This document shows positions 44,438-53,907 of a stretch of DNA of 64,000 bases, in pieces. The translations under genes were made by a program, and so were the position numbers. Location of the stretch: positions 2,170,001-2,234,000 of the forward strand of contig NZ_AP023410.1 of NCBI RefSeq assembly GCF_000193495.2, read 5' to 3'. The stretch is from Acetobacter aceti NBRC 14818. Its GTDB lineage: Bacteria; Pseudomonadota; Alphaproteobacteria; Acetobacterales; Acetobacteraceae. Under the pieces are notes generated by a model. The model did no database searches and was not told where the DNA came from. It saw only the letters and a list, made by a program, of their open reading frames with translations. The stretch's first letter is position 1; each line of letters begins with the position of its first letter.

Positions 44438-44545
44438 CAGCTTCAAAGCCCCCCTTACCCCAGACGCAGCAACACCTCTTTGCTTGCTTCCAGACGGCAC
44501 GCATGGACACACGCCGCACAAGAATAAATAAAAACGAGGAATATC

Positions 44546-45511
44546 ATGCAGATTTCAAGAGATATCCTGACACGATCCTATCGTGCAATGCGTACGATTC
44601 GTGATTTCGAGGAACGGCTGCATGTCGAATTCGCCACCGGGGAAATTCCGGGCTTCGTCCATCTCTACTGTGGAGAGGAAGCCTCCGGTGTAGGCGTCTG
44701 CGCCCATCTTTCCGACACGGACACCATCGCCAGCACGCATCGCGGACACGGCCACTGTATTGCAAAAGGCGTTGCCGTAGACGGGATGATGGCCGAAATC
44801 TATGGCCGCCAGACAGGTGTCTGTCGCGGCAAGGGTGGCTCCATGCATATCGCAGATCTGTCGCTCGGCATGCTGGGCGCTAACGGCATCGTGGGAGGCG
44901 GACCGCCCCTGATCTGCGGCGCGGCGCTCTCTCATAAACTCCTGAAAGATAACGGTGTTGCCGTCGCTTTTTATGGTGATGGGGCCTCCAATGAAGGCAG
45001 CACGCTGGAAAGCCTCAACCTCGCCACCGTATGGCAGCTTCCGGCGGTCTTTGTCGTGGAAGACAATGGTTACGGCGAGGCGACAGGTGCTTCCTATGCC
45101 TGCGCCGGAACGCAGAAAGACCGGGCGGCAGGCTTCGGCATGCCCTATTTCGAGTGTGACGGCACCGATTTCTTCGCTGTTTACGAAACTGCCGGTGAAG
45201 CCATCGCCCATGCACGCTCCGGCAAGGGACCGGCGATGCTGCATGTGCATCTTTCCCGCTGGTATGGCCACTTTGAAGGCGACGCGATGACCTACAGGGC
45301 AGAGGGCGAAGTTGCGAGAGAACGGGCCGAGCACGACTGTCTTGTCAATTTCAGAAAGCACGTCACGGAAATCAGCCTGCTTGAAGCCTCGGCGCTGGAT
45401 GACATTGATGCTGCGGTGAAAAGCGAAATCGACGCAGCCGTTGCCGCCGCCAAGGTCGCCCCTCTTCCGGAAGAAGCTGATCTTATGAGGGATGTTTACG
45501 TCTCCTACTGA
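44546..45511 (+). CDS. acoA: Acetoin dehydrogenase E1 component, alpha subunit
   Basis: Thiamine-diphosphate subunit of the complex that splits acetoin to acetaldehyde and acetyl-CoA. The 321 residues include the ThDP motif GDGASNEG (from residue 144) ending with the Asn of VEDN at 174. GVHL/CGEE and HRGHGHCIAKG segments are also standard for the E1-alpha family. AGGA lies upstream of the ATG. It is followed by acoB after 29 bp and lies divergent from the AcoR-like gene. Confidence 0.93.
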   Translation: MQISRDILTRSYRAMRTIRDFEERLHVEFATGEIPGFVHLYCGEEASGVGVCAHLSDTDTIASTHRGHGHCIAKGVAVDGMMAEIYGRQTGVCRGKGGSMHIADLSLGMLGANGIVGGGPPLICGAALSHKLLKDNGVAVAFYGDGASNEGSTLESLNLATVWQLPAVFVVEDNGYGEATGASYACAGTQKDRAAGFGMPYFECDGTDFFAVYETAGEAIAHARSGKGPAMLHVHLSRWYGHFEGDAMTYRAEGEVARERAEHDCLVNFRKHVTEISLLEASALDDIDAAVKSEIDAAVAAAKVAPLPEEADLMRDVYVSY

Positions 45512-45540
45512 TCTCTCTTGCACAATCAAGGATAATAAAA

Positions 45541-46569
45541 ATGAGCAGGAAAAGCTTTCGTCAGGCCATCAATGAAGCTCTGCGGCAGGAAATGCGTCGC
45601 GATCCCCGCGTGATCCTCATGGGTGAGGATGTTGCAGGCGGACGCGGCGGCACATCCGGCGTGAAAGATGCGTGGGGCGGCGTTCTGGGTGTCACCAAGG
45701 GCCTGCTGACGGAATTTGGGGAAGACCGCGTTCTGGACACGCCGATCACCGAAGCCTCCTATATCGGAGCGGCGGCAGGAGCCGCGGCGACCGGCCTCCG
45801 TCCTGTTGCGGAACTGATGTTTGTTGATTTTATCGGCTGCTGTCTTGATCAGATCATGAATCAGGCTGCCAAGTTCCGCTACATGTTCGGCGGCAAGGCA
45901 CGCACCCCGCTCGTCATCCGGGCCATGTATGGCGCGGGCTTCAATGCCGCCGCACAGCACAGTCAGGCGCTCTACCCGCTCTTCACCCATATCCCGGGCC
46001 TGAAGGTGGTCGTACCATCTTCTCCCTATGAAGCGAAAGGCCTGCTCATCGAAGCCATCCGCGATGATGATCCTGTGATCTTTCTTGAAAACAAGGTCAT
46101 GTATGACGATGAGGAAGATGTACCTGATGAGCCGTATACCATCCCGTTCGGTGAAGCCAACCTGACACGTGAGGGAGATGACGTCACGATTGTCGCTTTC
46201 GGACGCATGGTCAATCTCGCCAATCAGGCTGCTGACCGTCTGGAAAAGGATGGCATTTCCTGCACAGTCATTGATCCACGCACAACTTCACCGCTGGATA
46301 CAGGAACAATCCTCGACTGCGTGGCTGACACAGGTCGTCTTGTGATTGTTGATGAGTCCAGCCCACGCTGCAATCTGGCGACCGATGTCGCTGCGCTGGT
46401 CGCGGAAGAAGCATTTGATGCCCTCAAGGCACCGATCCGGCGCGTTGTGCCTCCGCACACACCGGTTCCTTTCGCTACGGTTCTTGAAAATCTTTATATG
46501 CCCAGCGTGGAAAAAATTGAAGCGGCCGTTCGTTCCGTTGCGGCCTATCGCGTGAAAGAGGAGGCCTGA
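45541..46569 (+). CDS. acoB: Acetoin dehydrogenase E1 component, beta subunit
   Basis: A 342-residue transketolase-like beta subunit pairing with AcoA. It begins MSRKSFRQAINEALRQEM. Conserved pieces are ILMGEDVAGGRGGTSGVKDA, DTPITEASYIGAAAGAAATG, RPVAELMFVDFIG and the C-terminal VVPPHTPVPFATVLENLYMP. The AAGGA site precedes the ATG. It lies between acoA and acoC, with 3 bp before acoC. Confidence 0.93.
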   Translation: MSRKSFRQAINEALRQEMRRDPRVILMGEDVAGGRGGTSGVKDAWGGVLGVTKGLLTEFGEDRVLDTPITEASYIGAAAGAAATGLRPVAELMFVDFIGCCLDQIMNQAAKFRYMFGGKARTPLVIRAMYGAGFNAAAQHSQALYPLFTHIPGLKVVVPSSPYEAKGLLIEAIRDDDPVIFLENKVMYDDEEDVPDEPYTIPFGEANLTREGDDVTIVAFGRMVNLANQAADRLEKDGISCTVIDPRTTSPLDTGTILDCVADTGRLVIVDESSPRCNLATDVAALVAEEAFDALKAPIRRVVPPHTPVPFATVLENLYMPSVEKIEAAVRSVAAYRVKEEA

Positions 46570-46572
46570 TTT

Positions 46573-47697
46573 ATGAGTGGTACCATCACACCGATCACCA
46601 TGCCGAAATTTGGCCTAGCCATGACCGAAGGCAAACTGGCAAGCTGGAGCCTTCCTGTCGGCAAGGAAGTCAAGGCGGGAGATGAAATCGCTGATATAGA
46701 AACAAGCAAGATTACAAACGGCTATGAAAGTCCTGCTGCAGGCATTCTCCGTCGGCAGGTCGCGCCGGAAGGTGAAATGCTGCCTGTCGGTGCACTGATT
46801 GGCGTTCTGGCGGATGCCGACGTTTCCGACGCCGAGATCGACGCCTTCATTCAGAATTTCAACGACAATTTCTCTTCAGGAGAAACGGAAGATAAAAACA
46901 GCGACGCAACTGCGCGCAAAATAGTGGACGTTGGCGATCTCAAAATTTCCGTACAGGAAAGTGGAAATAGAGAGACAGGAAGTAGCGTTCTTCTCATTCA
47001 TGGTTTTGGTGGTGATGTCAGCAACTGGATGCTGACACAGTCGGCTCTGGCATCCTCACATCATGTGATCGCTTTCGATCTCCCCGGACATGGTGAGTCC
47101 ACAAAACAGGTGGGAGATGGCACTCCCACAGGATTTGCAAAAACTGTTGAAGACCTGATCAAGGCATTGGATCTGTCTGAGGCACATGTCGTCGGGCATT
47201 CCCTCGGCGGCGCGATAGCGCTGGAACTGGCGAAATCCGCACCCAATCTGGTGAAAAGTCTGATCCTGATTGCACCGGCCGGGCTGGGTCAGGATATCAA
47301 TATGAACTTTATCAATGGCTTCATTGATGCAGACAGACGAAAAACACTTGAACCTGTCCTGCAATATCTTGTGCATGACAAGAGTCTGATTTCCCGACAG
47401 ATGGTGGAAGGGATCATTCGTTATAAACGACTGGACGGTGTGGTCAGCGGTTTGAAAACCATTGCCTCCGCCAATTTCCCTGATGGAAAACAGGCTGTTT
47501 CACTCAGATCTGTTCTGGAAACATTTGATAAACCCGTCCAGATTCTGTGGGGAGAACAGGACGAGATTTTGTCTACAAAAGATGCTGATGGACTTCCTGC
47601 CACCATTGGTGTGACGCGTTTTCCCGAGACCGGTCATATGCCGCAACTCGAGCAGGCTGCCGCAGTGAACAAAAAAATCAGCCAGTTTATCGAATAG
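46573..47697 (+). CDS. acoC: Acetoin dehydrogenase E2, lipoyl domain plus alpha/beta hydrolase
   Basis: Dihydrolipoamide acetyltransferase subunit of 374 residues. The N-terminal lipoyl domain (1-80) has DIETSKITNG with the lipoylated Lys46. A linker (about 85-120) leads to an alpha/beta-hydrolase domain in place of the classic acyltransferase: LLIHGFGGDVSNW (oxyanion hole), GHSLGG with Ser210 as nucleophile, and a C-terminal ETGHMPQLEQ containing the catalytic His. This matches the AcoC type. The E3 dihydrolipoamide dehydrogenase is not in the window. A strong terminator follows. Confidence 0.93.
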   Translation: MSGTITPITMPKFGLAMTEGKLASWSLPVGKEVKAGDEIADIETSKITNGYESPAAGILRRQVAPEGEMLPVGALIGVLADADVSDAEIDAFIQNFNDNFSSGETEDKNSDATARKIVDVGDLKISVQESGNRETGSSVLLIHGFGGDVSNWMLTQSALASSHHVIAFDLPGHGESTKQVGDGTPTGFAKTVEDLIKALDLSEAHVVGHSLGGAIALELAKSAPNLVKSLILIAPAGLGQDINMNFINGFIDADRRKTLEPVLQYLVHDKSLISRQMVEGIIRYKRLDGVVSGLKTIASANFPDGKQAVSLRSVLETFDKPVQILWGEQDEILSTKDADGLPATIGVTRFPETGHMPQLEQAAAVNKKISQFIE

Positions 47698-47706
47698 CTG
47701 ATCTTT

Positions 47707-47740
47707 CGCACGATGCGGTAATAGCTGCATCGTGCGTTTT
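47707..47740 (+). terminator. Terminator of the aco operon
   Basis: CGCACGATGC (47707-47716) and GCATCGTGCG (47727-47736) form a perfect 10-bp stem with TTTT after it, 10 bp downstream of the acoC stop. Confidence 0.93.
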
Positions 47741-47849
47741 CACGGTATTTCTCCCAAACCGGTTTTGTGGAGCCTGTCTGTTTTCGAAATTTCTGTAAGT
47801 TCATGAAACTCTACAGAACACTCAAAAAATCACTTCTGAAAATCAAAGA

Positions 47850-47886
47850 AAAGTTTTGGTGAAGCTTTTTCAAAAGCTTCAGAAGC
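47850..47886. repeat. Intergenic palindromic repeat, family B copy 3
   Basis: AAGTTTTGGTGAAGC then TTTTTCAAAAGCTTCAGAAG, a reduced version of the family in the 322-bp gap between acoC and the SDR gene. The rest of the gap shows nothing further. Confidence 0.65.
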
Positions 47887-48019
47887 CAGACCTTTCTAAA
47901 AACTCATCAAATCATTTTTTGCATATACCACTCACAACAATGCGAGAGAGGTTTATCGCAACCATTCCCGCGAACGCCCGTTCTCCTCATGACCACGTAA
48001 CATTTCACTGGAGAATTTC

Positions 48020-48880
48020 ATGGCGATAACCATCCCTCCCCAAAGTCAGGATCATCAACCCGGCGTTGAAGGCAAAATGAAGCCTTTAGCCATCCATATC
48101 CGTCCTGATTACAAGGGCAGCGGGAAACTGAACGGCAAAAAGGCGCTTATAACGGGCGGTGACAGCGGCATCGGACGAGCGGCGGCGCTGCATTTTGCGC
48201 GTGAAGGCGCTGATGTTGCCATTGTTTATCTGGAAGAACATGAAGACGCCAAGGAAACGGCTCGGCTGATCGAGGCAGAAGGACGCAAGGTCGTTCTTAT
48301 CCCCGGCGATGTCTCCTCCAGCACATTCTGTAATGAAGCCGTCGAGAAAACCGTTTCCCAACTGGGTGGTCTTGATGTCCTCGTCAACAATGCGGGCGTG
48401 CAGTATGTCAGCAATGACCTGACCGACATTACCGATGAGGTCTGGCAGCGGCACATGGATGTCAACATCAACGGTTATTTCTATATGACCCGCGCCGCCC
48501 TGAAGCACCTGAAAGCAGGCGCGTCGATTATCTCCACATCTTCGATCAATGCCTTTGCCGGCAATAAGTCTCTGGTGGCCTACACCACCACCAAGGCTGC
48601 GGAAATGGGCTTCACAAGAGCGCTGGCCCTTCAACTCGCCGAAAAGAAAATCCGCGTGAACGCCGTAGCGCCGGGTCCAATCTGGACGCCATTACAACCT
48701 GCAAGTTGGGGGCCTGTCGATCCGCAGGCTGTCGCCGATATGGGCAAGAGCACACCGATGGGACGTATTGGCGAGCCAAGCGAAATGGGGCCTGCCTATG
48801 TCTATCTGGCCTCGGAAGATTCCTCTTACGTCACCGGCCAGACGCTCCACGTCAACGGGGGCATGATCATCAATGGTTGA
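48020..48880 (+). CDS. SDR family oxidoreductase (YghA-like)
   Basis: A 286-residue classical short-chain dehydrogenase with an N-terminal extension of about 35 residues, as in YghA-type enzymes. The nucleotide motif TGGDSGIG is at 45-52, NNAG at 123-126, catalytic Ser in STSS (173-175), and Tyr188-Lys192 in YTTTK. It ends with the usual LHVNGGMIING. NAD(P) preference and substrate are unknown. The next gene starts inside its last codons (8-bp overlap), so the two are co-translated. Confidence 0.92.
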   Translation: MAITIPPQSQDHQPGVEGKMKPLAIHIRPDYKGSGKLNGKKALITGGDSGIGRAAALHFAREGADVAIVYLEEHEDAKETARLIEAEGRKVVLIPGDVSSSTFCNEAVEKTVSQLGGLDVLVNNAGVQYVSNDLTDITDEVWQRHMDVNINGYFYMTRAALKHLKAGASIISTSSINAFAGNKSLVAYTTTKAAEMGFTRALALQLAEKKIRVNAVAPGPIWTPLQPASWGPVDPQAVADMGKSTPMGRIGEPSEMGPAYVYLASEDSSYVTGQTLHVNGGMIING

Positions 48881-50141
48881 GATGCTGCCATCCCTGATGG
48901 TGCCCACGTCAAGCTGGCTCCGTCGCTCCGTGCATCGCCGCTGGCTGGATCATCAAGGATTGCGGCTCCTCGATTTTTCAAAACCCTCCCACATCAAACT
49001 CGGTTTCGGCCCGCTCGATGCGAAAGGAAATCTCAGTCCCGATGCTCAGGCGGACACCATTCTCACGGCCCGGATGACACATTCCTATGCGATTGCCGCC
49101 ATGCGGGGCGTGCCGGGATGCCTGCCTCTGGCCGAGCACGGCGTCGCAGCTCTCCGCGACGGACTGAAGGACAAGCTTCACGGCGGCTGGTTCACCGCCC
49201 CTCCGGAAATCCTGAAGACTGCTCAGGAGAAACGGAAAGAAAACTATCTTCACGCCTTTATCGCGCTGGCGGCGTCCTCGGCGCATGTCGCTGGTGTGGC
49301 TGGCGCCAGCGCGCTTCTCAAGGATGCTCCGCATATCTGGGAAACCCATTTCTGGAGTGAGGAAGAGGGTGTTTTTCGGGAAAGCTTCGCCGCCGACTGG
49401 TCAGATGAAGAAAACTACCGCGGCGCAAACTCCAACATGCACTCGGTGGAAGCCTGCATGGCGCTGGCCGATGTGCTCGACGCCCCTGTCTGGCGAATCC
49501 GCGCTCTCCGGAGCGCCGAGCGATTCATCCATCATTTCGCACGTGAAAACGGCTATGCAGTTCCGGAACATTTCGACCGTAACTGGAAACGCCTTGATGA
49601 CTTTAACCGCGACAAACCAACGGATGACCTGCGTCCTTTCGGCATGACGCCGGGACATTTTGTGGAGTGGTCTCACCTTCTGCTCAAGCTGGAAGCTGCC
49701 CTGTTGCGTCAGGATGGACACGCGCCTTACTGGCTGCTGACCGATGCAATCGGCCTGTTCAACGCCGGCATGAAAGCCGGTTGGTCACGCAGCGGGACAG
49801 GCGGGCTGCTCTATACTGTTGATTTCCAGCTTGAGCCGGTCGTGCAGAACAAGCCGCACTGGTGTCAGGCTGAAGCGCTCACGGCGGCAGCCGCCCTGCT
49901 GAAACGAACGGGTCATGCCCCCTATGAGACGTGGTACCAGAAAATATGGGATTTCATTGATCTGCACATGATCGATCGGAAACTGGGAGGCTGGATTCAG
50001 GAGCTGGATGCAGACAATCATCCGTCTGAAGTCGTGTATCCCGGCAAGGCCGATCTCTATCATGCCTGGCAGGCGACATTGAATCCGCTTCTGCCGCTGT
50101 CACCCAGTTTCGCAACGGCCATTTCGGAACTGGATGGCTGA
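48873..50141 (+). CDS. AGE family epimerase/isomerase (YihS-like)
   Basis: A 422-residue member of the N-acylglucosamine 2-epimerase superfamily, closest in layout to YihS/mannose isomerases that interconvert aldoses and ketoses such as mannose and fructose. The (alpha/alpha)6 barrel shows ARMTHSYAIAAM, NSNMHSVEACMALADV, FGMTPGHFVEWSHLLLKLE, KPHWCQAEALTAAA and YPGKADLYHAWQATLNP, which carry the conserved catalytic His and pocket residues. Translationally coupled to the SDR gene. The precise sugar is not fixed. Confidence 0.87.
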   Translation: MVEMLPSLMVPTSSWLRRSVHRRWLDHQGLRLLDFSKPSHIKLGFGPLDAKGNLSPDAQADTILTARMTHSYAIAAMRGVPGCLPLAEHGVAALRDGLKDKLHGGWFTAPPEILKTAQEKRKENYLHAFIALAASSAHVAGVAGASALLKDAPHIWETHFWSEEEGVFRESFAADWSDEENYRGANSNMHSVEACMALADVLDAPVWRIRALRSAERFIHHFARENGYAVPEHFDRNWKRLDDFNRDKPTDDLRPFGMTPGHFVEWSHLLLKLEAALLRQDGHAPYWLLTDAIGLFNAGMKAGWSRSGTGGLLYTVDFQLEPVVQNKPHWCQAEALTAAAALLKRTGHAPYETWYQKIWDFIDLHMIDRKLGGWIQELDADNHPSEVVYPGKADLYHAWQATLNPLLPLSPSFATAISELDG

Positions 50142-50167
50142 GTGTCTCTTTGTTGATGCGATCGTTT

Positions 50168-50280
50168 AGGGGCTTTGCCCCGTACCCCACAAAGGGACAC
50201 AGTCCCTTTGATCCCATTTTTTTAAAATAAATAGGGATGAAGGGATCTGTGATCCCTTCCGGATGCAGGGCAGAGCCCAG
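50168..50280. repeat. Intergenic palindromic repeat, family A copy 4
   Basis: AGGGGCTTTGCCCC, AAAGGGACACAGTCCCTTTG, an AT-rich core (TTTTTTTAAAATAAATAGGG) and a closing GGGCAGAGCCC. Between convergent genes; very similar to copy 5 at 52466. Confidence 0.75.
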
Positions 50281-50290
50281 TTTATACTCT

Positions 50291-51256
50291 TCAGTAAGGC
50301 AGCCAGTTCTTGTCGCCGCTTTCCTTGCACGCCTTGTCACCAACACTCATGCGGGCGGCCTTCAACGTATTCCGCAGCAGGCAGGCGATGGTCATCGGTC
50401 CCACGCCACCCGGAACCGGCGTGATGCGCCCGGCAATCGGCGCAACCTCGTCAAAGTCTACATCGCCGACCAGTCTGGTCTTGCCGCCTTCCGTGGGGAT
50501 GCGGGTGATCCCGACATCGATAACGGTCGCGCCGGGCTTCACCCAACCCTTCTTCACCAGCCCTCTTTTACCTGTCGCGACAACCAGAATATCCGCCGTG
50601 CGGGACATCGCCGCAGGATCAACCGTGTCAATGTGGCAGATGGAAACCGTGCAGCCCTCATTGAGCAGCAGCAGCGCCATCGGCTTGCCGACCAGATTGG
50701 ACGCACCGATGACGGTTGCGTTCAGTCCACGCAGATCACCCAACTCGGATTTCAACAGCATCAGGCAGCCGAGCGGCGTGCACGGAATAATCCCCGGCAA
50801 ACCGGTCATCAGACGACCCGCATTGACCTCCCCGAGGCCATCGACGTCCTTGTTCGGCGCAATGGCGTTCGTGACGCGGAAGGGGTCGATATGCTTCGGC
50901 AGCGGCAACTGCACGAGGATGCCGTGAATTTCCGGATCCTCATTCAGACGCTCGATCAGATGCAGCAGAGATGCTTCCGATGTCGTCTCGGGCAACATGT
51001 GCATGAAGGAACGCATGCCCACGCGATGCGTCTCCAGCGCCTTGTTTCGCACATAGACTTCGCTCGCGGGATCATTGCCGACCAGCACCACAGCCAGACC
51101 CGGTGTCACACCATGCTTCTCGTGAAAGGCCCGAACCTCCTCCGCCGTCCGCTGGCGCAGGTTTTTCGCGAAAGCCTTGCCGTCGATCAGTCTGGCGCCT
51201 GCTCCGACGTTTTCCGGGGAACCGCTGGCTGTTTCTGACGCTGTCTTTTCGGACAT
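50291..51256 (-). CDS. folD: Bifunctional methylenetetrahydrofolate dehydrogenase/cyclohydrolase
   Basis: Interconverts methylene-, methenyl- and formyl-tetrahydrofolate. The start [10 protein letters not shown] gives 321 residues; the frame extends to 51301. Motifs: [14 protein letters not shown] with the catalytic Tyr and Lys, [38 protein letters not shown] and the C-terminal [16 protein letters not shown]. The NADP loop is [13 protein letters not shown]. Divergent from the threonine aldolase gene. Confidence 0.97.
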   Translation of the reverse strand: MSEKTASETASGSPENVGAGARLIDGKAFAKNLRQRTAEEVRAFHEKHGVTPGLAVVLVGNDPASEVYVRNKALETHRVGMRSFMHMLPETTSEASLLHLIERLNEDPEIHGILVQLPLPKHIDPFRVTNAIAPNKDVDGLGEVNAGRLMTGLPGIIPCTPLGCLMLLKSELGDLRGLNATVIGASNLVGKPMALLLLNEGCTVSICHIDTVDPAAMSRTADILVVATGKRGLVKKGWVKPGATVIDVGITRIPTEGGKTRLVGDVDFDEVAPIAGRITPVPGGVGPMTIACLLRNTLKAARMSVGDKACKESGDKNWLPY

Positions 51257-51316
51257 TGGGCTTGGCCTTCCATGGGTGCTAGAATGGGCAGGTCGTATCA
51301 AAAGGCAGGAGGCGAC

Positions 51317-52438
51317 ATGGAACAGGCCGCTCAGACACCGCCGCTCAGTGACACGTTACCGGATGACGACACTGGATCGCAGCGTATACGCACGAACTTC
51401 ATGAGCGACAATGTGGGACCGGTCTGTCCTGAGATTCTGGCCGCCATCGCGGCTGCGAATACAGGCGATGCGCCTGCTCATGGCGATGACGCCTGGACCG
51501 CCCGCCTCGAAGCCAGCGTCTCCGAAGTCTTTGAAGCCGAAGCCCGGGTTTTCCCTGTCGCAACAGGCACGGCAGCCAACGGCCTCGCTCTCGCGGCCCT
51601 GACACCGCCCTGGGGCGCGATCCTGTGCGATGAGAGCTCCCATATCTTTCGCAGGGAATGCGGTGCGCCGGAATTCTTCACCAGCGGGGCCAAGCTATGC
51701 CCGATTCCGTCGGCTGAAGGACGAATGCACACGGGACTCCTGTCCCGCACCATCGCCGATCTTCAGGCCGGTGGCCGACGACTGAGCCGCCCGACGGCCC
51801 TCTCCCTCTCCCTCTCACAGGCCACGGAGTGGGGGACCGTCTATACGATCGAGCAGCTTGTCGAGTTGACGTCGCTTGCTCATGACGCGGGTATGGGCGT
51901 GCATATGGATGGTGCCCGTTTCGGCAATGCTCTGGCGCATCTGGGTTGCGCGCCAGCGGATGCGACTTGGCGCGCAGGGGTCGATATTCTCTCGCTCGGC
52001 GCGACCAAAAGTGGTGCCCTTGCCGCCGAGATGGTGGTGATCTTCAATACAACGCTGGCTGAAGACATGGAGCGCCGCATCAAGCGCGCCGGTCATCTCT
52101 GGTCCAAGCAGCGCTTCATCAGCGCACAGATTCTGGCGTGGCTGGAGAATGATCTGTGGCTGCACAACGCCCGGCAGGCCAACGAAATGGCCGGGCGTCT
52201 GGCGCGCGGTCTGCTGCGTCATCCGGGTGCGACTCTGCCGTTCGACACGCAGGCGAACGAGGTCTTCGCCATCATGCCTGAACTTCTGGTGCAGGGGCTT
52301 GAGGCGGCCGGCTATATCTTCCTTCGCAGGACTGCGCCTCCAGGTGTGGAAGGCACGCTGGTCCGCTTTGTCATGTCTTACGACACGCAGCCCGCTGATA
52401 TTGATGCGCTGCTTGAAGCATTGGCGTCGATAGAGTAG
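51317..52438 (+). CDS. Low-specificity threonine aldolase family protein
   Basis: A PLP enzyme that cleaves threonine or allo-threonine into glycine and acetaldehyde. The ATG at 51317 is preferred (373 residues) because AGGAGG is close upstream; the open frame begins at 51272. Visible are [46 protein letters not shown] with the PLP-contacting Asp198, and [15 protein letters not shown] with the Schiff-base Lys231. It may also act on related beta-hydroxy amino acids. Confidence 0.88.
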   Translation: MEQAAQTPPLSDTLPDDDTGSQRIRTNFMSDNVGPVCPEILAAIAAANTGDAPAHGDDAWTARLEASVSEVFEAEARVFPVATGTAANGLALAALTPPWGAILCDESSHIFRRECGAPEFFTSGAKLCPIPSAEGRMHTGLLSRTIADLQAGGRRLSRPTALSLSLSQATEWGTVYTIEQLVELTSLAHDAGMGVHMDGARFGNALAHLGCAPADATWRAGVDILSLGATKSGALAAEMVVIFNTTLAEDMERRIKRAGHLWSKQRFISAQILAWLENDLWLHNARQANEMAGRLARGLLRHPGATLPFDTQANEVFAIMPELLVQGLEAAGYIFLRRTAPPGVEGTLVRFVMSYDTQPADIDALLEALASIE

Positions 52439-52465
52439 GAAATTTGAAGGGCTTCGCTGTTTTTC

Positions 52466-52555
52466 AGGGCTTTGCCCCGAACCCCACAAAGGGAGGCAGT
52501 CCCTTTGAACCCGATTTGTTAAAATAAACTGGGGTGAAGGGGAGAACCCGCTCAG
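52466..52555. repeat. Intergenic palindromic repeat, family A copy 5
   Basis: AGGGCTTTGCCCCGAACCCC, AAAGGGAGGCAGTCCCTTTG, then GATTTGTTAAAATAAACTGG and a second half. Close in sequence to copy 4. Confidence 0.72.
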
Positions 52556-52680
52556 GTTCCTGTTTTAAAAGCCTTGAGCAGAGAAATTTTATCAATCCAC
52601 GTTTTTTAATAGATGCTTACCTGCTTAAACCAGAACCCTGCACGCTAAATCAGCAATAAAAACAATAAAAATTTTTGGGT

Positions 52681-52741
52681 GCCGCCTTTTTTTCCAAAAA
52701 GACGGTGTTCTTTTAGGCTTAAAAAAACTTCACCAAAAAAA
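52681..52741. repeat. Intergenic repeat, degenerate family B copy 4
   Basis: GCCGCCTTTTTTTCCAAAAA then GACGGTG, TTTTAGGCTT and AAAAAAACTTCACCAAAAA. It lies in the 327-bp gap between the aldolase and nucleoside hydrolase genes, with copy 5 of family A beside it. Confidence 0.5.
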
Positions 52742-52765
52742 TCCTCTTGTAATTTACAGGAGACT

Positions 52766-53695
52766 TCAGAAACGAGCCAGACGCTCCGCTATGAGATCAT
52801 AAGCAGCATCAACATCACACGTCCTGAGAAACAGCACGTTTTTCGGTAAATTGCTGATCCCCCACCAGTCTACGACCGTCATGCCCATTGTCAGCTCGCT
52901 GCCAGTCTCCACCCGCACATTGACCTGCCGTCCACGATAAAGATCCGGCTTCAGAAGCCAGAGCACAGTATTCGGATCATGCAGCGGCCCACCATCCGTA
53001 CCGTATTTGTTGGCCTCAAAACGTTTCTCGAACCTTAGCCAGTCGGCAACGACCGGACCAACACGATTGGGAATGGCCGCAAGACGCGCCATACGAGCCG
53101 CGCTCGTGTGCAGAGTATGCGTCACATCCAGCGGCAGCATGGTAATGGGAATACCGGATTCCAGCACAATGGCGGCGGCATGGGGATCGACATAAATATT
53201 GAATTCTGCGCTGGGCGTAATATTGCCGACCTCCGAAAAGGCACCCGACATCGTGACAATCCGTCCGATCCGCGTCCGCAACGCGGGCTCGCGTGACAGG
53301 GCAAGCGCAAGATTGGTCATGGGACCGATCGCGCAGATCGTGATCGCCCCGACCGGGTTTTCCATGACGGAGCGAATGAGGAAATCGACTGCATGCTCGG
53401 AAGAAGCCATCGTCACCGGGTCAGGAAGGTCCGCTCCTTCAAAACCCGTCCGGCCATGCACATGCGTGGCGTTGACGGGCGCACGCAGGAGCGGCCGTTC
53501 TGCTCCACGACACACCGGAATATCAGGTCGACCGCCGAGTTCCATTGTCTTCAGAGCGTTGATTGTCGCCTGATCAACATCGACATTTCCCGAGACCGTG
53601 GTGACGCCAAGCAACTCGATCTCGGGACTGGCGAGGGCGAGGAGAATTGTCAGGGCGTCATCCTGTCCCGGATCTGTGTCGATGATGATTTTCAA
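52766..53695 (-). CDS. Inosine-uridine preferring nucleoside hydrolase
   Basis: Hydrolyses ribonucleosides to base and ribose. The TTG start at 53695 is preferred because GAGGAG is upstream and the protein then begins (L)KIIIDTDPGQDDA, exactly the family N-terminus with the calcium-binding Asp cluster DTDPGQDD (6-13); the open frame extends to 53761. Later motifs are CRGAERPL, HGRTGFEGADLP, MSGAFSEVGNITPSAEFNIY with DPHAAAIVL, and GGPLHDPNTVLWLL, which carries the conserved active-site His and Asp. 309 residues. Confidence 0.92.
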   Translation of the reverse strand: MKIIIDTDPGQDDALTILLALASPEIELLGVTTVSGNVDVDQATINALKTMELGGRPDIPVCRGAERPLLRAPVNATHVHGRTGFEGADLPDPVTMASSEHAVDFLIRSVMENPVGAITICAIGPMTNLALALSREPALRTRIGRIVTMSGAFSEVGNITPSAEFNIYVDPHAAAIVLESGIPITMLPLDVTHTLHTSAARMARLAAIPNRVGPVVADWLRFEKRFEANKYGTDGGPLHDPNTVLWLLKPDLYRGRQVNVRVETGSELTMGMTVVDWWGISNLPKNVLFLRTCDVDAAYDLIAERLARF

Positions 53696-53907
53696 CGCCT
53701 GTTCTCCTCGTATGCCTTGTTCCGACCCCGGCAACGCGCGATCACTCCGGTAACAGAGCAAACAAAGTCTGGTTTCTGCAAGTGATCCCTTCAGCAGACA
53801 GCCAGAGGCTTTCCCTGTGAAACGAAGAGTTGTCCTTCTTCCTTACAGTCACATGAAAGGAACAAATAAAACCTTTCAGACACAACATGCTGTAGAACAC
53901 AGAAATC

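Noticed and set aside
44440..44545. Possible sigma-54 promoter (GGCACGCATGGACA) before acoA
   Set aside because: The -12 GC is missing, and the regulator has no AAA+ domain.
50237..51238. Long plus-strand frame opposite folD
   Set aside because: Shadow of folD; begins within a repeat and has no domain.
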